A DNA stretch of 14,151 nt. Source: JBLIAZ01 sp047632015 (GTDB lineage Bacteria > Bacteroidota > Bacteroidia > Flavobacteriales_C > GCA-002722245). The stretch covers positions 1 through 14,151 of the forward strand of contig JBLIBC010000040.1 in the NCBI GenBank assembly GCA_047632015.1. The letters are read 5' to 3'. The translations under genes and the position numbers were made by a program. Position 1 is the first letter of the stretch; every line of letters starts with the position of its first letter. Under the pieces are notes generated by a model. That model was not told the origin of the DNA. It saw nothing but the letters and a program-made list of their open reading frames with translations, and did not search any database. Below are positions 1 to 7,249 of this stretch, piece after piece.

Positions 1-2508
1 GAGGTTGATTACATTAAAGGTATTTCACCTGCCATTGCTATTGAGCAAAAAGTGGTTTCTAAAAATTCGAGATCAAGCGTGGGTACAACGACCGAAATTT
101 ATGATTACTTGAAAGTGATGTTTGCTAGGTTGGGAAAAATCATGTCACCGGTAAGTGGCAAGGAAGTGGTGATCCAGTCCATAGATGATGTAGTAAAGGA
201 TTTGATGCAATACAAAGGTGAGAAGGCAATTGTTTATGTTCCCGCTAAATTTTTAGCTGACCGAGAGATTAGTGATTTAATAGCTGAAGGGTATTCAAGA
301 GCTAGAAAAAACAATGAATTTTGCACCTTGGAATCCTTAAAGAAAAAGGACAAAGGCACCTTTGATTTAGTTATTGATAGGATAAAAGTGGGGGATGATG
401 AGGATTTTATAACATCCGTTAAAGATAGTGTGGAAGATGTTTATTTGCTCACTGATGGGTATTGTTCCATTGATGTTTGGCAAAAGGACGTAATTAATAC
501 TCTGAACTTTTCAGAACACATTGAGGAGGATGGGGTAGTGTTTGAAGAACCTCACCCTAATTTATTTAACCACAACAGTCCTACCGGAGCCTGCCCAACT
601 TGTGAGGGGTACGGACAAACACTAGGTATTAGTGAAAGTTTAGTGGTTCCCGATTTATCTAAATCAATATATGAGGGAGCTGTAGCTTGTTGGAATACAC
701 AGAATCAATTGAAGTGGAAAAACAATTTCATTAAAGCATCAGCGGAATTGGGGTTTCCGATTCACCGTGCTTATTTCGAGTTGGATAAGGATCAAAAAGA
801 AATGCTGTGGAAAGGAGGGAAAGGGGTAATGGGAATCGACGCATTTTTTGCACATAAACAAAAGAAGATATATAAAATCCAAAACAGGGTGCTTATGTCC
901 AAATACAAAGGACGAGCATCGTGCCCGGAATGTAATGGGGCTAAACTAAGGAAGGAGGCATTGTATGTGAAAATTCAAAATGCTTCAATTGCTGAAATTA
1001 CATCAATGAGTATTCAGCAAACACATGATTGGATCACATCTTTGCAGTTTAAAGGGGATGATCAAAAAATAGCAGAAAGACTGGTTGACGAAATAACAAG
1101 TCGACTCGAATTTTTGATCAATGTGGGAGTTCCTTACATCACACTGGACAGAGCAGCAAGTACACTAAGCGGTGGTGAGAGTCAACGAATAAATTTAGCA
1201 AGTTCACTAGGGTCATCATTAGTGGGAGCATTATATGTATTGGATGAACCGTCTATTGGATTACATCCAAAGGACACTCAGAAATTGATTAAAGTACTTA
1301 AACAATTAAATGAATTAGGAAATACGGTAGTGGTAGTGGAACATGATGAAGACATCATTCGGTCAGCTACTTATTTAATAGACATTGGACCGTTAGCTGG
1401 AAGTTTAGGAGGCGAGCTTGTGTTTCAAGGTGAAGTTTCTGAAATGTTAGGGACAGAGTCATTAACAGCCAGTTACATAAGCGGCGTTTTGACTGTAGGG
1501 AAAAAAGGTAAAGGTGTGACTTCTAACAAAAGCATCAAGCTTGAAAATTGTTATTTAAACAACCTTAAGATTAAGGAGGTAAACTTTCCTTTGAACACTT
1601 TAACAGTGATCATGGGAATGAGTGGTTCTGGTAAATCAACGTTGTTATTGGATGAATTAGTTCCTGAAGTCAGGTCGTATTTAAATTCGGGGATGACCTC
1701 AAAGTTAAGCGGAGACTTGGAGTTAATTAAACATTTGGAATATGTGAATCAGAATCCAATTGGGAGGTCTTCACGGTCAAACCCAGTGACGTACATTAAA
1801 GCTTACGATGATATTCGTGCATTATTTGCTGCACAGCCTATGTCAAAACTACGAGGATATAAACCTGGTTTTTTCTCATTGAATGTACCAGGTGGGAGGT
1901 GTGAGAATTGTCAAGGTGAGGGTCAGGTGACCGTTGAAATGCAGTTCATGGCGGACTTAAAGATTAAGTGTACGGATTGCGAAGGGAAAAAATTTAAAGA
2001 CGAAATATTAGAGGTTCAATACCAAGGATTAAGCATTGGTGATTTATTGAATTTAACGGTGGAAGATGCGATTACAGTATTCGAGTCGGCTTTAAAGCAA
2101 AGGAAAGACGATAAAAGATCAAGTTTTGAATCAAAAATAATCACCAAAATGAGTCCTTTAAAAGCTGTGGGTTTATCTTACATTAAATTAGGACAAGCTT
2201 CAAGCACTTTAAGTGGAGGTGAGGCCCAAAGAGTTAAATTGGCATTTTTCCTCATCAAAGGAAATGTGCAAAAACACACCTTGTTTATTTTTGATGAACC
2301 TACTACAGGATTGCATTTTCATGATGTGAACCAACTACTTGAGTCATTTACACAATTGATAGAACAAGGACACACTGTGTTTGTAATTGAGCACAACATG
2401 GATGTGGCAAAATGTGCCGATCATCTTATTGAACTTGGTCCTGAAGGAGGTGATAAAGGAGGTGAAATTATCTTTACGGGGAGCGCTGGAAAATATTTTT
2501 CCTTTTAG
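1..2508 (+). CDS. uvrA: UvrABC excinuclease subunit A, 5'-truncated by the window edge
   Basis: UvrA is the DNA-damage-recognition ATPase of nucleotide excision repair; it loads UvrB at lesions. The reading frame is open from base 1, and the first codons read EVDYIKGISPAIAIEQK, a UvrA-typical stretch, so the true start and the first Walker A lie outside the window; 835 residues are visible. In order there are a UvrB-binding/insertion region (about 100-480), CPTC (592-603), CPEC (922-933), the first ABC signature LSGGESQR (about 1168) with Walker B YVLDEPSIGL, the second Walker A GMSGSGKS (about 1615), the UvrA zinc module CENC/CTDC (1900-1911 and 1969-1980), the second signature LSGGEAQR (about 2208) and Walker B IFDEPTTGLHF (about 2290). 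The first CxxC of the N-terminal zinc finger seems absent, which I believe is common in Bacteroidota UvrA. It converges on the T9SS protein gene, and no clear terminator is seen after its stop. Confidence 0.96.
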   Translation, partial: EVDYIKGISPAIAIEQKVVSKNSRSSVGTTTEIYDYLKVMFARLGKIMSPVSGKEVVIQSIDDVVKDLMQYKGEKAIVYVPAKFLADREISDLIAEGYSRARKNNEFCTLESLKKKDKGTFDLVIDRIKVGDDEDFITSVKDSVEDVYLLTDGYCSIDVWQKDVINTLNFSEHIEEDGVVFEEPHPNLFNHNSPTGACPTCEGYGQTLGISESLVVPDLSKSIYEGAVACWNTQNQLKWKNNFIKASAELGFPIHRAYFELDKDQKEMLWKGGKGVMGIDAFFAHKQKKIYKIQNRVLMSKYKGRASCPECNGAKLRKEALYVKIQNASIAEITSMSIQQTHDWITSLQFKGDDQKIAERLVDEITSRLEFLINVGVPYITLDRAASTLSGGESQRINLASSLGSSLVGALYVLDEPSIGLHPKDTQKLIKVLKQLNELGNTVVVVEHDEDIIRSATYLIDIGPLAGSLGGELVFQGEVSEMLGTESLTASYISGVLTVGKKGKGVTSNKSIKLENCYLNNLKIKEVNFPLNTLTVIMGMSGSGKSTLLLDELVPEVRSYLNSGMTSKLSGDLELIKHLEYVNQNPIGRSSRSNPVTYIKAYDDIRALFAAQPMSKLRGYKPGFFSLNVPGGRCENCQGEGQVTVEMQFMADLKIKCTDCEGKKFKDEILEVQYQGLSIGDLLNLTVEDAITVFESALKQRKDDKRSSFESKIITKMSPLKAVGLSYIKLGQASSTLSGGEAQRVKLAFFLIKGNVQKHTLFIFDEPTTGLHFHDVNQLLESFTQLIEQGHTVFVIEHNMDVAKCADHLIELGPEGGDKGGEIIFTGSAGKYFSF

Positions 2509-2533
2509 AGTTCCTGGTTAATTAAAGTTATCG

Positions 2534-2632
2534 GCGATTAGGTTCCATAAAAACCGTGCTTGTCTTATTGTGATTAGGACGTTCGAATAGCATTATATAT
2601 AAATCTTTATGATTAATATTTTCCCTAATCGC
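2534..2632. repeat. Inverted repeat with a third partial copy between convergent genes
   Basis: The 9-mer GCGATTAGG at 2534-2542 is repeated exactly in inverted orientation at 2624-2632. Extending outward, the two arms (AGTTATCGGCGATTAGG against AGTTGTTAGCGATTAGG) still match at 14 of 17 positions. A third copy with one change, GTGATTAGG, lies in direct orientation at 2570-2578. The repeat fills most of the 145-bp gap between the stops of uvrA and the T9SS gene. The arms are 81 bp apart, so a simple terminator hairpin is unlikely; it may be a decayed repeat or a regulatory or terminal structure. A 14-bp AT palindrome (2640-2653, TTTATA-CT-TATAAA) abuts the downstream stop codon. Confidence 0.4.
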
Positions 2633-2653
2633 TAACAACTTTATACTTATAAA

Positions 2654-3586
2654 CTACTTAACAAAAAGTTTTTTAGTACCCAAGTTGGTTTTTACAACAT
2701 AAACTCCTGTTGTCAAACCGCTAGTGTTAATGTTTGATACATTATTAGCAGACGATAACAATTGTCCTAAACTGTTGTAAACTTGAACAGACTCTAACTG
2801 AGCTGAAAAGTTAACAGTTCCTCCATTTGATGGATTTGGGTACATTGAAAAATCAGTACTTGCAGCAGACGTTGTAGATTGAGGTGTTCCTGATCCTAGT
2901 TTAACAGAATTAACAGAAACAGATACATCAGAAATTGCTTCTGGACCCCAGTTGTTTGTTTCTGGTTGTGATGCGTTAACAAAAGTCAGGTCTAAACCTA
3001 CCACTTTAGTGAAGTCAAATGTGTTAGTATAGGTAGGTCCTGGCCATGATTTTTTGAATCCTCCTGTGAAATCCCCACTTAAGGTCATTGTTTCACCTGG
3101 AGCTATAGATGTAAGTGCAAAATTTGCTTTCACGCTGTTAGCGTTGATTACATTTTTAGAAGCATCACTCAAAGAAACGTTGAAATATATACTGACTGTA
3201 GAGGAGTTATTTGTTACTTCCACAGAAAATGTAGCATTTTGAGACAAATCTAATTTGGTAGATAGTCCCATTGGTTGCCAACATTCACTTTTTTGGCTGA
3301 CTACTACATCCATTTTTCCACTTCCACTCCTTGTAAAACTTGACTTGTGTTCTGTGTAGCAAGCGTCTGCATTGTTTTCTGCTGTTCCAGAAGGATCAGT
3401 TCCTAAAGCTGCTTTTCCCCACCAAAATGCTCCATCTGGATTAAGAGGATCGGCTGCATTTGCGTCTACATATTCTGTGTTAGTTGCGAAGTCATCATAT
3501 AATGATGTTGCAGTGTAACCTGGTGTTTGTGCTGTAGCTGATAAAGCCACTGCGAAAATTGATAAAATAGTAATTGTTTTTTTCAT
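2654..3586 (-). CDS. Secreted protein with type IX secretion (type A) C-terminal sorting domain
   Basis: This 310-residue protein is predicted to be exported. It starts with a Sec signal peptide (MKK, hydrophobic core ITILSIFAVALSA, likely cleavage after ATAQ at residue 20). The mature part (about 21-228) is rich in Thr, Ser and Asn, with aromatic patches such as FWWGKA and predicted beta structure; it resembles a jelly-roll or carbohydrate-binding-like module, but I see no catalytic motif. Two cysteines (C76, C102) could form a disulphide. A short Gly/Ser/Thr linker leads to a C-terminal T9SS type A sorting domain (about 246-310) with MYPNPSNG, VYNSLGQ, LTTGVYVV and a final KKLFVK, which directs outer-membrane export and usually surface attachment or release. 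It is a single-gene unit with its own promoter at 3622-3652. The ligand and function are unknown; the secretion assignment is strong, the binding-module idea is weak. Confidence 0.88.
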   Translation of the reverse strand: MKKTITILSIFAVALSATAQTPGYTATSLYDDFATNTEYVDANAADPLNPDGAFWWGKAALGTDPSGTAENNADACYTEHKSSFTRSGSGKMDVVVSQKSECWQPMGLSTKLDLSQNATFSVEVTNNSSTVSIYFNVSLSDASKNVINANSVKANFALTSIAPGETMTLSGDFTGGFKKSWPGPTYTNTFDFTKVVGLDLTFVNASQPETNNWGPEAISDVSVSVNSVKLGSGTPQSTTSAASTDFSMYPNPSNGGTVNFSAQLESVQVYNSLGQLLSSANNVSNINTSGLTTGVYVVKTNLGTKKLFVK

Positions 3587-3621
3587 GCTAGTAAATTGTT
3601 AATTAGTAAATATTGTTTCCA

Positions 3622-3652
3622 CAAACTTACTTGCTAACTTCTTTGCTGACAA
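3622..3652 (-). promoter_or_regulatory. Bacteroidota-type sigma-A promoter for the T9SS protein gene
   Basis: On the minus strand a -7 element TAAGTTTG (3622-3629) matches the Bacteroidota TAnnTTTG consensus exactly and is preceded by TTG (3650-3652) at a 20-nt spacing, as expected for the -33 element. Transcription would begin near 3615, giving a leader of about 30 nt before the ATG at 3586. The leader is A/T-rich without a Shine-Dalgarno sequence. Confidence 0.65.
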
Positions 3653-3676
3653 GAATTCATCACTGACTAAACACAC

Positions 3677-3702
3677 CCTGACGTTTTTTAAAAAAGGTCA
3701 GG
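3677..3702 (-). terminator. Probable terminator hairpin of the ketosynthase cassette
   Basis: CCTGAC (3677-3682) and GTCAGG (3697-3702) form a 6-bp GC-containing stem around a T6A6 tract that can itself pair, after a G/G mismatch. It begins 2 nt after the stop codon of the upstream minus-strand gene and lies before the T9SS gene promoter, so it separates two transcription units. No long U tract follows on the minus strand, so the call rests on position and symmetry. Confidence 0.5.
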
Positions 3703-3704
3703 AC

Positions 3705-4595
3705 TTATGCTGGAGTCATGATGCCATCATTGGATTGATTAAGTTTAATGTTCACCAATACTTCGTGTAATGTCTCAGCAGCTAGCCCATGAAGAACTAA
3801 CCTGTATGCTGCGCTATATGTGGAGACTGGTACCATTGGGTGTTTGTTATTTACTAAGCCTAAATGCCCCGGAGTTCCTAAAATTTGAGACGAATATATC
3901 GCAATAGTTTCGTCTAATTGCAAAGAATTTGAAGCCCTTATAAAGTCATTAGAGGTCAGGAACAATTGATAGAAAGGTGTGAATAATTCAATAGCCGATC
4001 TTAAATCAAGCACATTCGTCCATTTGTTAGGGAATTTAATATGATCAAATTCCCCTGCAGTTATCATATCAACATTAATTTTTGACGGTTTAGTAATTGT
4101 AATTCCTTTCTCATCTAATTGCTTATTTAGTTTGATTACGAAATTGTACAAGTTTAAATCGTGTATTAAAAATAAATCATCTTTTACATCCTCAAAGTTT
4201 TTTGGTTTCAGAGGGTTTCCAGTGATATTTACGTCTTTTACGTTGCCAGCTATGAATTGAAGTATTTCTGTTCCAACATGAAAATGTCTGAATATAAGGA
4301 GATTAGCGTCAGGGCTAACAAACCTTTTTAATCCCCACGCTAATAGTTTATGAAGCAGTTTTGATGAGTTTAGTAGCTTGGGAAATATAAATTTAAATAC
4401 ATGAATAAAGAACATGGTGATTTTTGACCACAATTGCACAAAGGGGAGTAAGTACCTGACAGACTTTGAATTATTATCTCTCATTAGTGCTTGCTTCGTA
4501 TTCTTGTTGATAGGAATACTGCTGTCTAAGTACAAGGCGAGCCATGGGTTAGGGTCTCTTTCGTCGTGTTCGGTAAATGGTTCGTTCTTGCTCAT
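3705..4595 (-). CDS. Conserved protein of unknown function in ketosynthase/hydroxylase cassette
   Basis: I do not recognise a characterised function for this 296-residue protein. It resembles an uncharacterised Bacteroidota family that I loosely associate with DUF6999, an identification from memory that I could not verify. It is cytoplasmic or peripherally membrane-bound: there is no signal peptide, but an amphipathic/hydrophobic stretch with basic residues covers about 48-92 (LLPFVQLW, ITMFFIHVFKFIFPKLL). Conspicuous polar motifs sit in otherwise hydrophobic sequence: RHFHVGTE (103-110), IHDLNLYNF (144-152), LQLDETI (225-231), VNNKHP (248-253) and LHGLAAETLHE (268-278). Their His/Asp/Glu content would suit a metal or catalytic centre, which is inference. 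The start ATG lies 4 nt after the ketosynthase stop, so the two are almost certainly cotranscribed and functionally linked. A probable terminator follows directly. Confidence 0.8.
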   Translation of the reverse strand: MSKNEPFTEHDERDPNPWLALYLDSSIPINKNTKQALMRDNNSKSVRYLLPFVQLWSKITMFFIHVFKFIFPKLLNSSKLLHKLLAWGLKRFVSPDANLLIFRHFHVGTEILQFIAGNVKDVNITGNPLKPKNFEDVKDDLFLIHDLNLYNFVIKLNKQLDEKGITITKPSKINVDMITAGEFDHIKFPNKWTNVLDLRSAIELFTPFYQLFLTSNDFIRASNSLQLDETIAIYSSQILGTPGHLGLVNNKHPMVPVSTYSAAYRLVLHGLAAETLHEVLVNIKLNQSNDGIMTPA

Positions 4596-4599
4596 CTTA

Positions 4600-6450
4600 T
4601 TAATAATTTCCTAATTCTGCTAATTGCATTTTATACAACCTAGCTGTTACTTTAGCTGTCTTTACAATTTTCTTTGCGACTTCCATGTTCATCTTTGGGT
4701 GGTTCAACGCCTTTTCTAAATTATGAAAATGATTTTCATCTGCCACACCATGATAGGTGAAAAATGAAACTTGGTTGTCTGTTAGTTTAAGTTGATCTTG
4801 AATCATCTCACCCCAAAAGGCCGATAATCTCTTGCCGATTCCTTCAATAATAAACATGGAGCCTAATAAATCAATTGGGTTTGGTTTGCTAGCTTGCTGA
4901 AACATAAAAGAGGTAAGTGCTATAGATCCTACATTTTGCTCACCAGATCTAATGTCACTTAATTGTCCACCGATTGCTTCGTAATTTTTTTCAAGCATTT
5001 GATAATCTTTGTGCTCAGTTGCAGTATGCTTAATAAAAGCTGACCTTAATTCAAACAAATCGATGTCAATGTTTGATGCTGCTCTAGATATCCACTGCGC
5101 TCCATCAATGACTTGCTGCCTTAAATCAAACACTAATAGTTCGTAATCTTTTAACTGAAGTTTTCCGTCGTGTATTTTTGTGATGATTGGAACTTTAAGT
5201 AATTCATTTTCAAAATTTATCCAAATTTGAGCTAACTGTCTGATAAGCCATTCAGAGGTTTCAGTTTTGTCAATGATTAATTCAGGAGATTGTATTTTTC
5301 GGACAGGATATTTTTTTTCTTCAGAACTAGAATTACCAACAACAGTTAACTTCATATAAGAAGTAATGAATCTGCCGCTCTCAGGAACCATGCACAAAAT
5401 GTTGTCGCCAGCTTTTAATTTTCCTGAATACATTAACTCTTCGAGCATGATAAAGATTGATGCTGAACCCGTGTTACCTTTAGTAGATAAATTACTAAAC
5501 CATTTCTCGTCAGCAATTTCTCCACCACCTTTTTTCATTAGCTCTTTAATTGGAGCCTTAAAAATTTCGGAGGAGTAGTGGCAACACAACCAATCGATTT
5601 CATTTTTTACAATTTTACCTTTATCTATTAATTCAAAATAATGAGCTACACCGGTTTTGATTACCTTATCTAATAACCTAACGTCTTGTTTCAAGTTGAT
5701 CGCTCCTGATGCCGAGGCTTCTTCATAACTTGGATAGTCCAACCATGTTTGTTCGTTCTCGTTTTTATTGTCAGTTTTTCCAGTATACATGCAAACAGGG
5801 TGTTCGTTAGCATGAGATTGTAAATCAATCCATTCTATTTTTAATGAAATTCCGGATTCGTTTTTTTTGTTTTGTAAAACTACTGCACCTGCTCCATCAG
5901 ACAACATCCACCTTAAAAATTCTGCATCGTAAGGAAGGGAATCAATTTGTTGGGCATCAAACCGTGAAGCTTTAAATAACCTACTCACTAGTTCACTTCC
6001 TACACAAACGGCATTTTGTTTTTCATTTGATTTAATTTGCGCATATGCATTTTTGATTGCCATCATACCACTTGCGCATACACTTTGGAAACTAGCAACT
6101 TCACATTTTTTTGTTTCTAATTGAGCATGCACCATACTTGCAAAGCCTGGGATAGGTAAATCTCCTTGTGTAGTTCCTGTACAAATTAGTTGAAGATCTT
6201 TGCTGTCTAGTTCGCTTTTTTCAAGTGACTTAATAATTGCATTTGCTGCAAGTTGAGCATTTGAATGTGTTGTTTTTTGATTTTTATCAATGGCGTAGTA
6301 CCTGTTTTTGATACCGTTCTGTTTTAGAATACGAGGCTTAAGTTTACTTTCTAAACCATGTATTTTTCCTAAATAGTCTTCCATGTCTTCATTAGAAACA
6401 GGGGAGTTTGGTAAAAATGATGCTGAGCTCGTAATGTAAATGTCATTCAT
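4600..6450 (-). CDS. Beta-ketoacyl synthase III (StlD/DarB-like) with C-terminal heme-oxygenase-fold diiron-like domain
   Basis: This 616-residue protein has an N-terminal thiolase-fold ketosynthase (about 1-370). The KAS III triad is visible: Cys125 in SVCASGMM, His291 in CCHYSSE and Asn326 in KGNTGSAS. Enzymes of this class condense acyl-CoA or acyl-ACP units; HYSS in place of HQAN and the overall length suggest the StlD/DarB group, which makes dialkylresorcinol or cyclohexanedione precursors. That subgroup call is from memory. KAS III proteins are usually about 320-370 residues, so about 220 residues are extra. This all-helical tail (about 395-616) carries H475-TAT-E479-H480, E536 in IIEGIGK and H567-x3-D571-x2-H574, a layout like heme-oxygenase-fold diiron oxidases (iron-containing redox family). 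It lies between a hydroxylase gene (5-nt gap) and an unknown gene (4-nt gap). No ACP or aromatase gene is seen nearby. The ketosynthase is certain; the tail assignment is probable. Confidence 0.9.
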   Translation of the reverse strand: MNDIYITSSASFLPNSPVSNEDMEDYLGKIHGLESKLKPRILKQNGIKNRYYAIDKNQKTTHSNAQLAANAIIKSLEKSELDSKDLQLICTGTTQGDLPIPGFASMVHAQLETKKCEVASFQSVCASGMMAIKNAYAQIKSNEKQNAVCVGSELVSRLFKASRFDAQQIDSLPYDAEFLRWMLSDGAGAVVLQNKKNESGISLKIEWIDLQSHANEHPVCMYTGKTDNKNENEQTWLDYPSYEEASASGAINLKQDVRLLDKVIKTGVAHYFELIDKGKIVKNEIDWLCCHYSSEIFKAPIKELMKKGGGEIADEKWFSNLSTKGNTGSASIFIMLEELMYSGKLKAGDNILCMVPESGRFITSYMKLTVVGNSSSEEKKYPVRKIQSPELIIDKTETSEWLIRQLAQIWINFENELLKVPIITKIHDGKLQLKDYELLVFDLRQQVIDGAQWISRAASNIDIDLFELRSAFIKHTATEHKDYQMLEKNYEAIGGQLSDIRSGEQNVGSIALTSFMFQQASKPNPIDLLGSMFIIEGIGKRLSAFWGEMIQDQLKLTDNQVSFFTYHGVADENHFHNLEKALNHPKMNMEVAKKIVKTAKVTARLYKMQLAELGNY

Positions 6451-6455
6451 GGTAC

Positions 6456-7178
6456 TTATGATTTATTGCGATTAGAAAATAGCTTGTCAAAGATGTCAAG
6501 TACAAAGCCATAATTCTTATATCCCTTGACGTGGTGCCTGTTGTGTCTCGATCCGAATAAAAGTAAACTGTGCCCATTTCCATTTCCAATTCGGAAGTTA
6601 CAATGTCCAGCAAAATTTAATAGAATACTAATCAGTGGATAAATGAACATAGACAACATTGGTATAGGGATAAATAGAATAATTGTGAGTGGGACAGTGC
6701 TTAAAATCAGTGCTTCAATCCAATGAAAACTATATACTGAATAAACTGTAGGCACTGTTGAGTAATGATGGATATAATGTATTTTATTCATGAAGTAGGG
6801 TAGGTGCAGTACTTTATGCGATATGTAAAAGTGAATTTCATTCCATGATGTTAACAAAAGGACTCCTAGACAAATATTGAGACATGAACTAGGAAGTACC
6901 TCAACATAATTGTTTCGGAACAAATAAATGATTGGAACAATTGAAAAGCCAAATACTACAATAGATTTAAGAGAGTGGAGTATCTCAAATCTTGTTTGAT
7001 TTTCTCTTAGTTTTCTTTCTGTAATTCGATATAATAGCTGTCGTTTCTCTAATTGTTCACAAGCCATTTTGAATAGTGGACCTAATAGAAAGTATAAAAT
7101 AAAGAAGTATATAAAGCTCAATAGAAATAGCTCAAGGTAAGAGTATTCCGTAATAATATTATTTATTAATTTTTCCAT
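6456..7178 (-). CDS. Sterol desaturase / fatty acid hydroxylase superfamily membrane enzyme
   Basis: This 240-residue integral membrane protein is predicted to be a non-heme diiron hydroxylase or desaturase acting on a lipid at the inner membrane. Hydrophobic segments lie at about 15-36, 70-88, 97-113 and 155-190. The superfamily histidine clusters are complete: HKVLH (121-125), HYIHH (134-138) and HNRHH (212-216), with further histidines at 116, 152, 192 (GHCNF) and 203. It is the first gene of the three-gene cassette, 5 nt before the ketosynthase. A 71-bp A/T-rich gap separates it from mnmA; in it TAGTTTG (plus-strand 7198-7204) is one base short of the TAnnTTTG element, and a TTTTATT/AATAAAA palindrome (7209-7224) could end mnmA transcription, both weak. 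The substrate is unknown; the cassette suggests the acyl product of the ketosynthase. Confidence 0.92.
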   Translation of the reverse strand: MEKLINNIITEYSYLELFLLSFIYFFILYFLLGPLFKMACEQLEKRQLLYRITERKLRENQTRFEILHSLKSIVVFGFSIVPIIYLFRNNYVEVLPSSCLNICLGVLLLTSWNEIHFYISHKVLHLPYFMNKIHYIHHYSTVPTVYSVYSFHWIEALILSTVPLTIILFIPIPMLSMFIYPLISILLNFAGHCNFRIGNGNGHSLLLFGSRHNRHHVKGYKNYGFVLDIFDKLFSNRNKS

Positions 7179-7249
7179 ATTACAATAAAACCGAATACAA
7201 ACTACTGATTTTATTTTAATAAAAATTACTAAATTATGGAATTGAACTG

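Noticed and set aside
7209..7224. TTTTATT/AATAAAA palindrome between mnmA and the hydroxylase gene
   Set aside because: It is a purely A/T stem in A/T-rich DNA with almost no loop; too weak to call a terminator, so it is only mentioned in the neighbouring gene entry.
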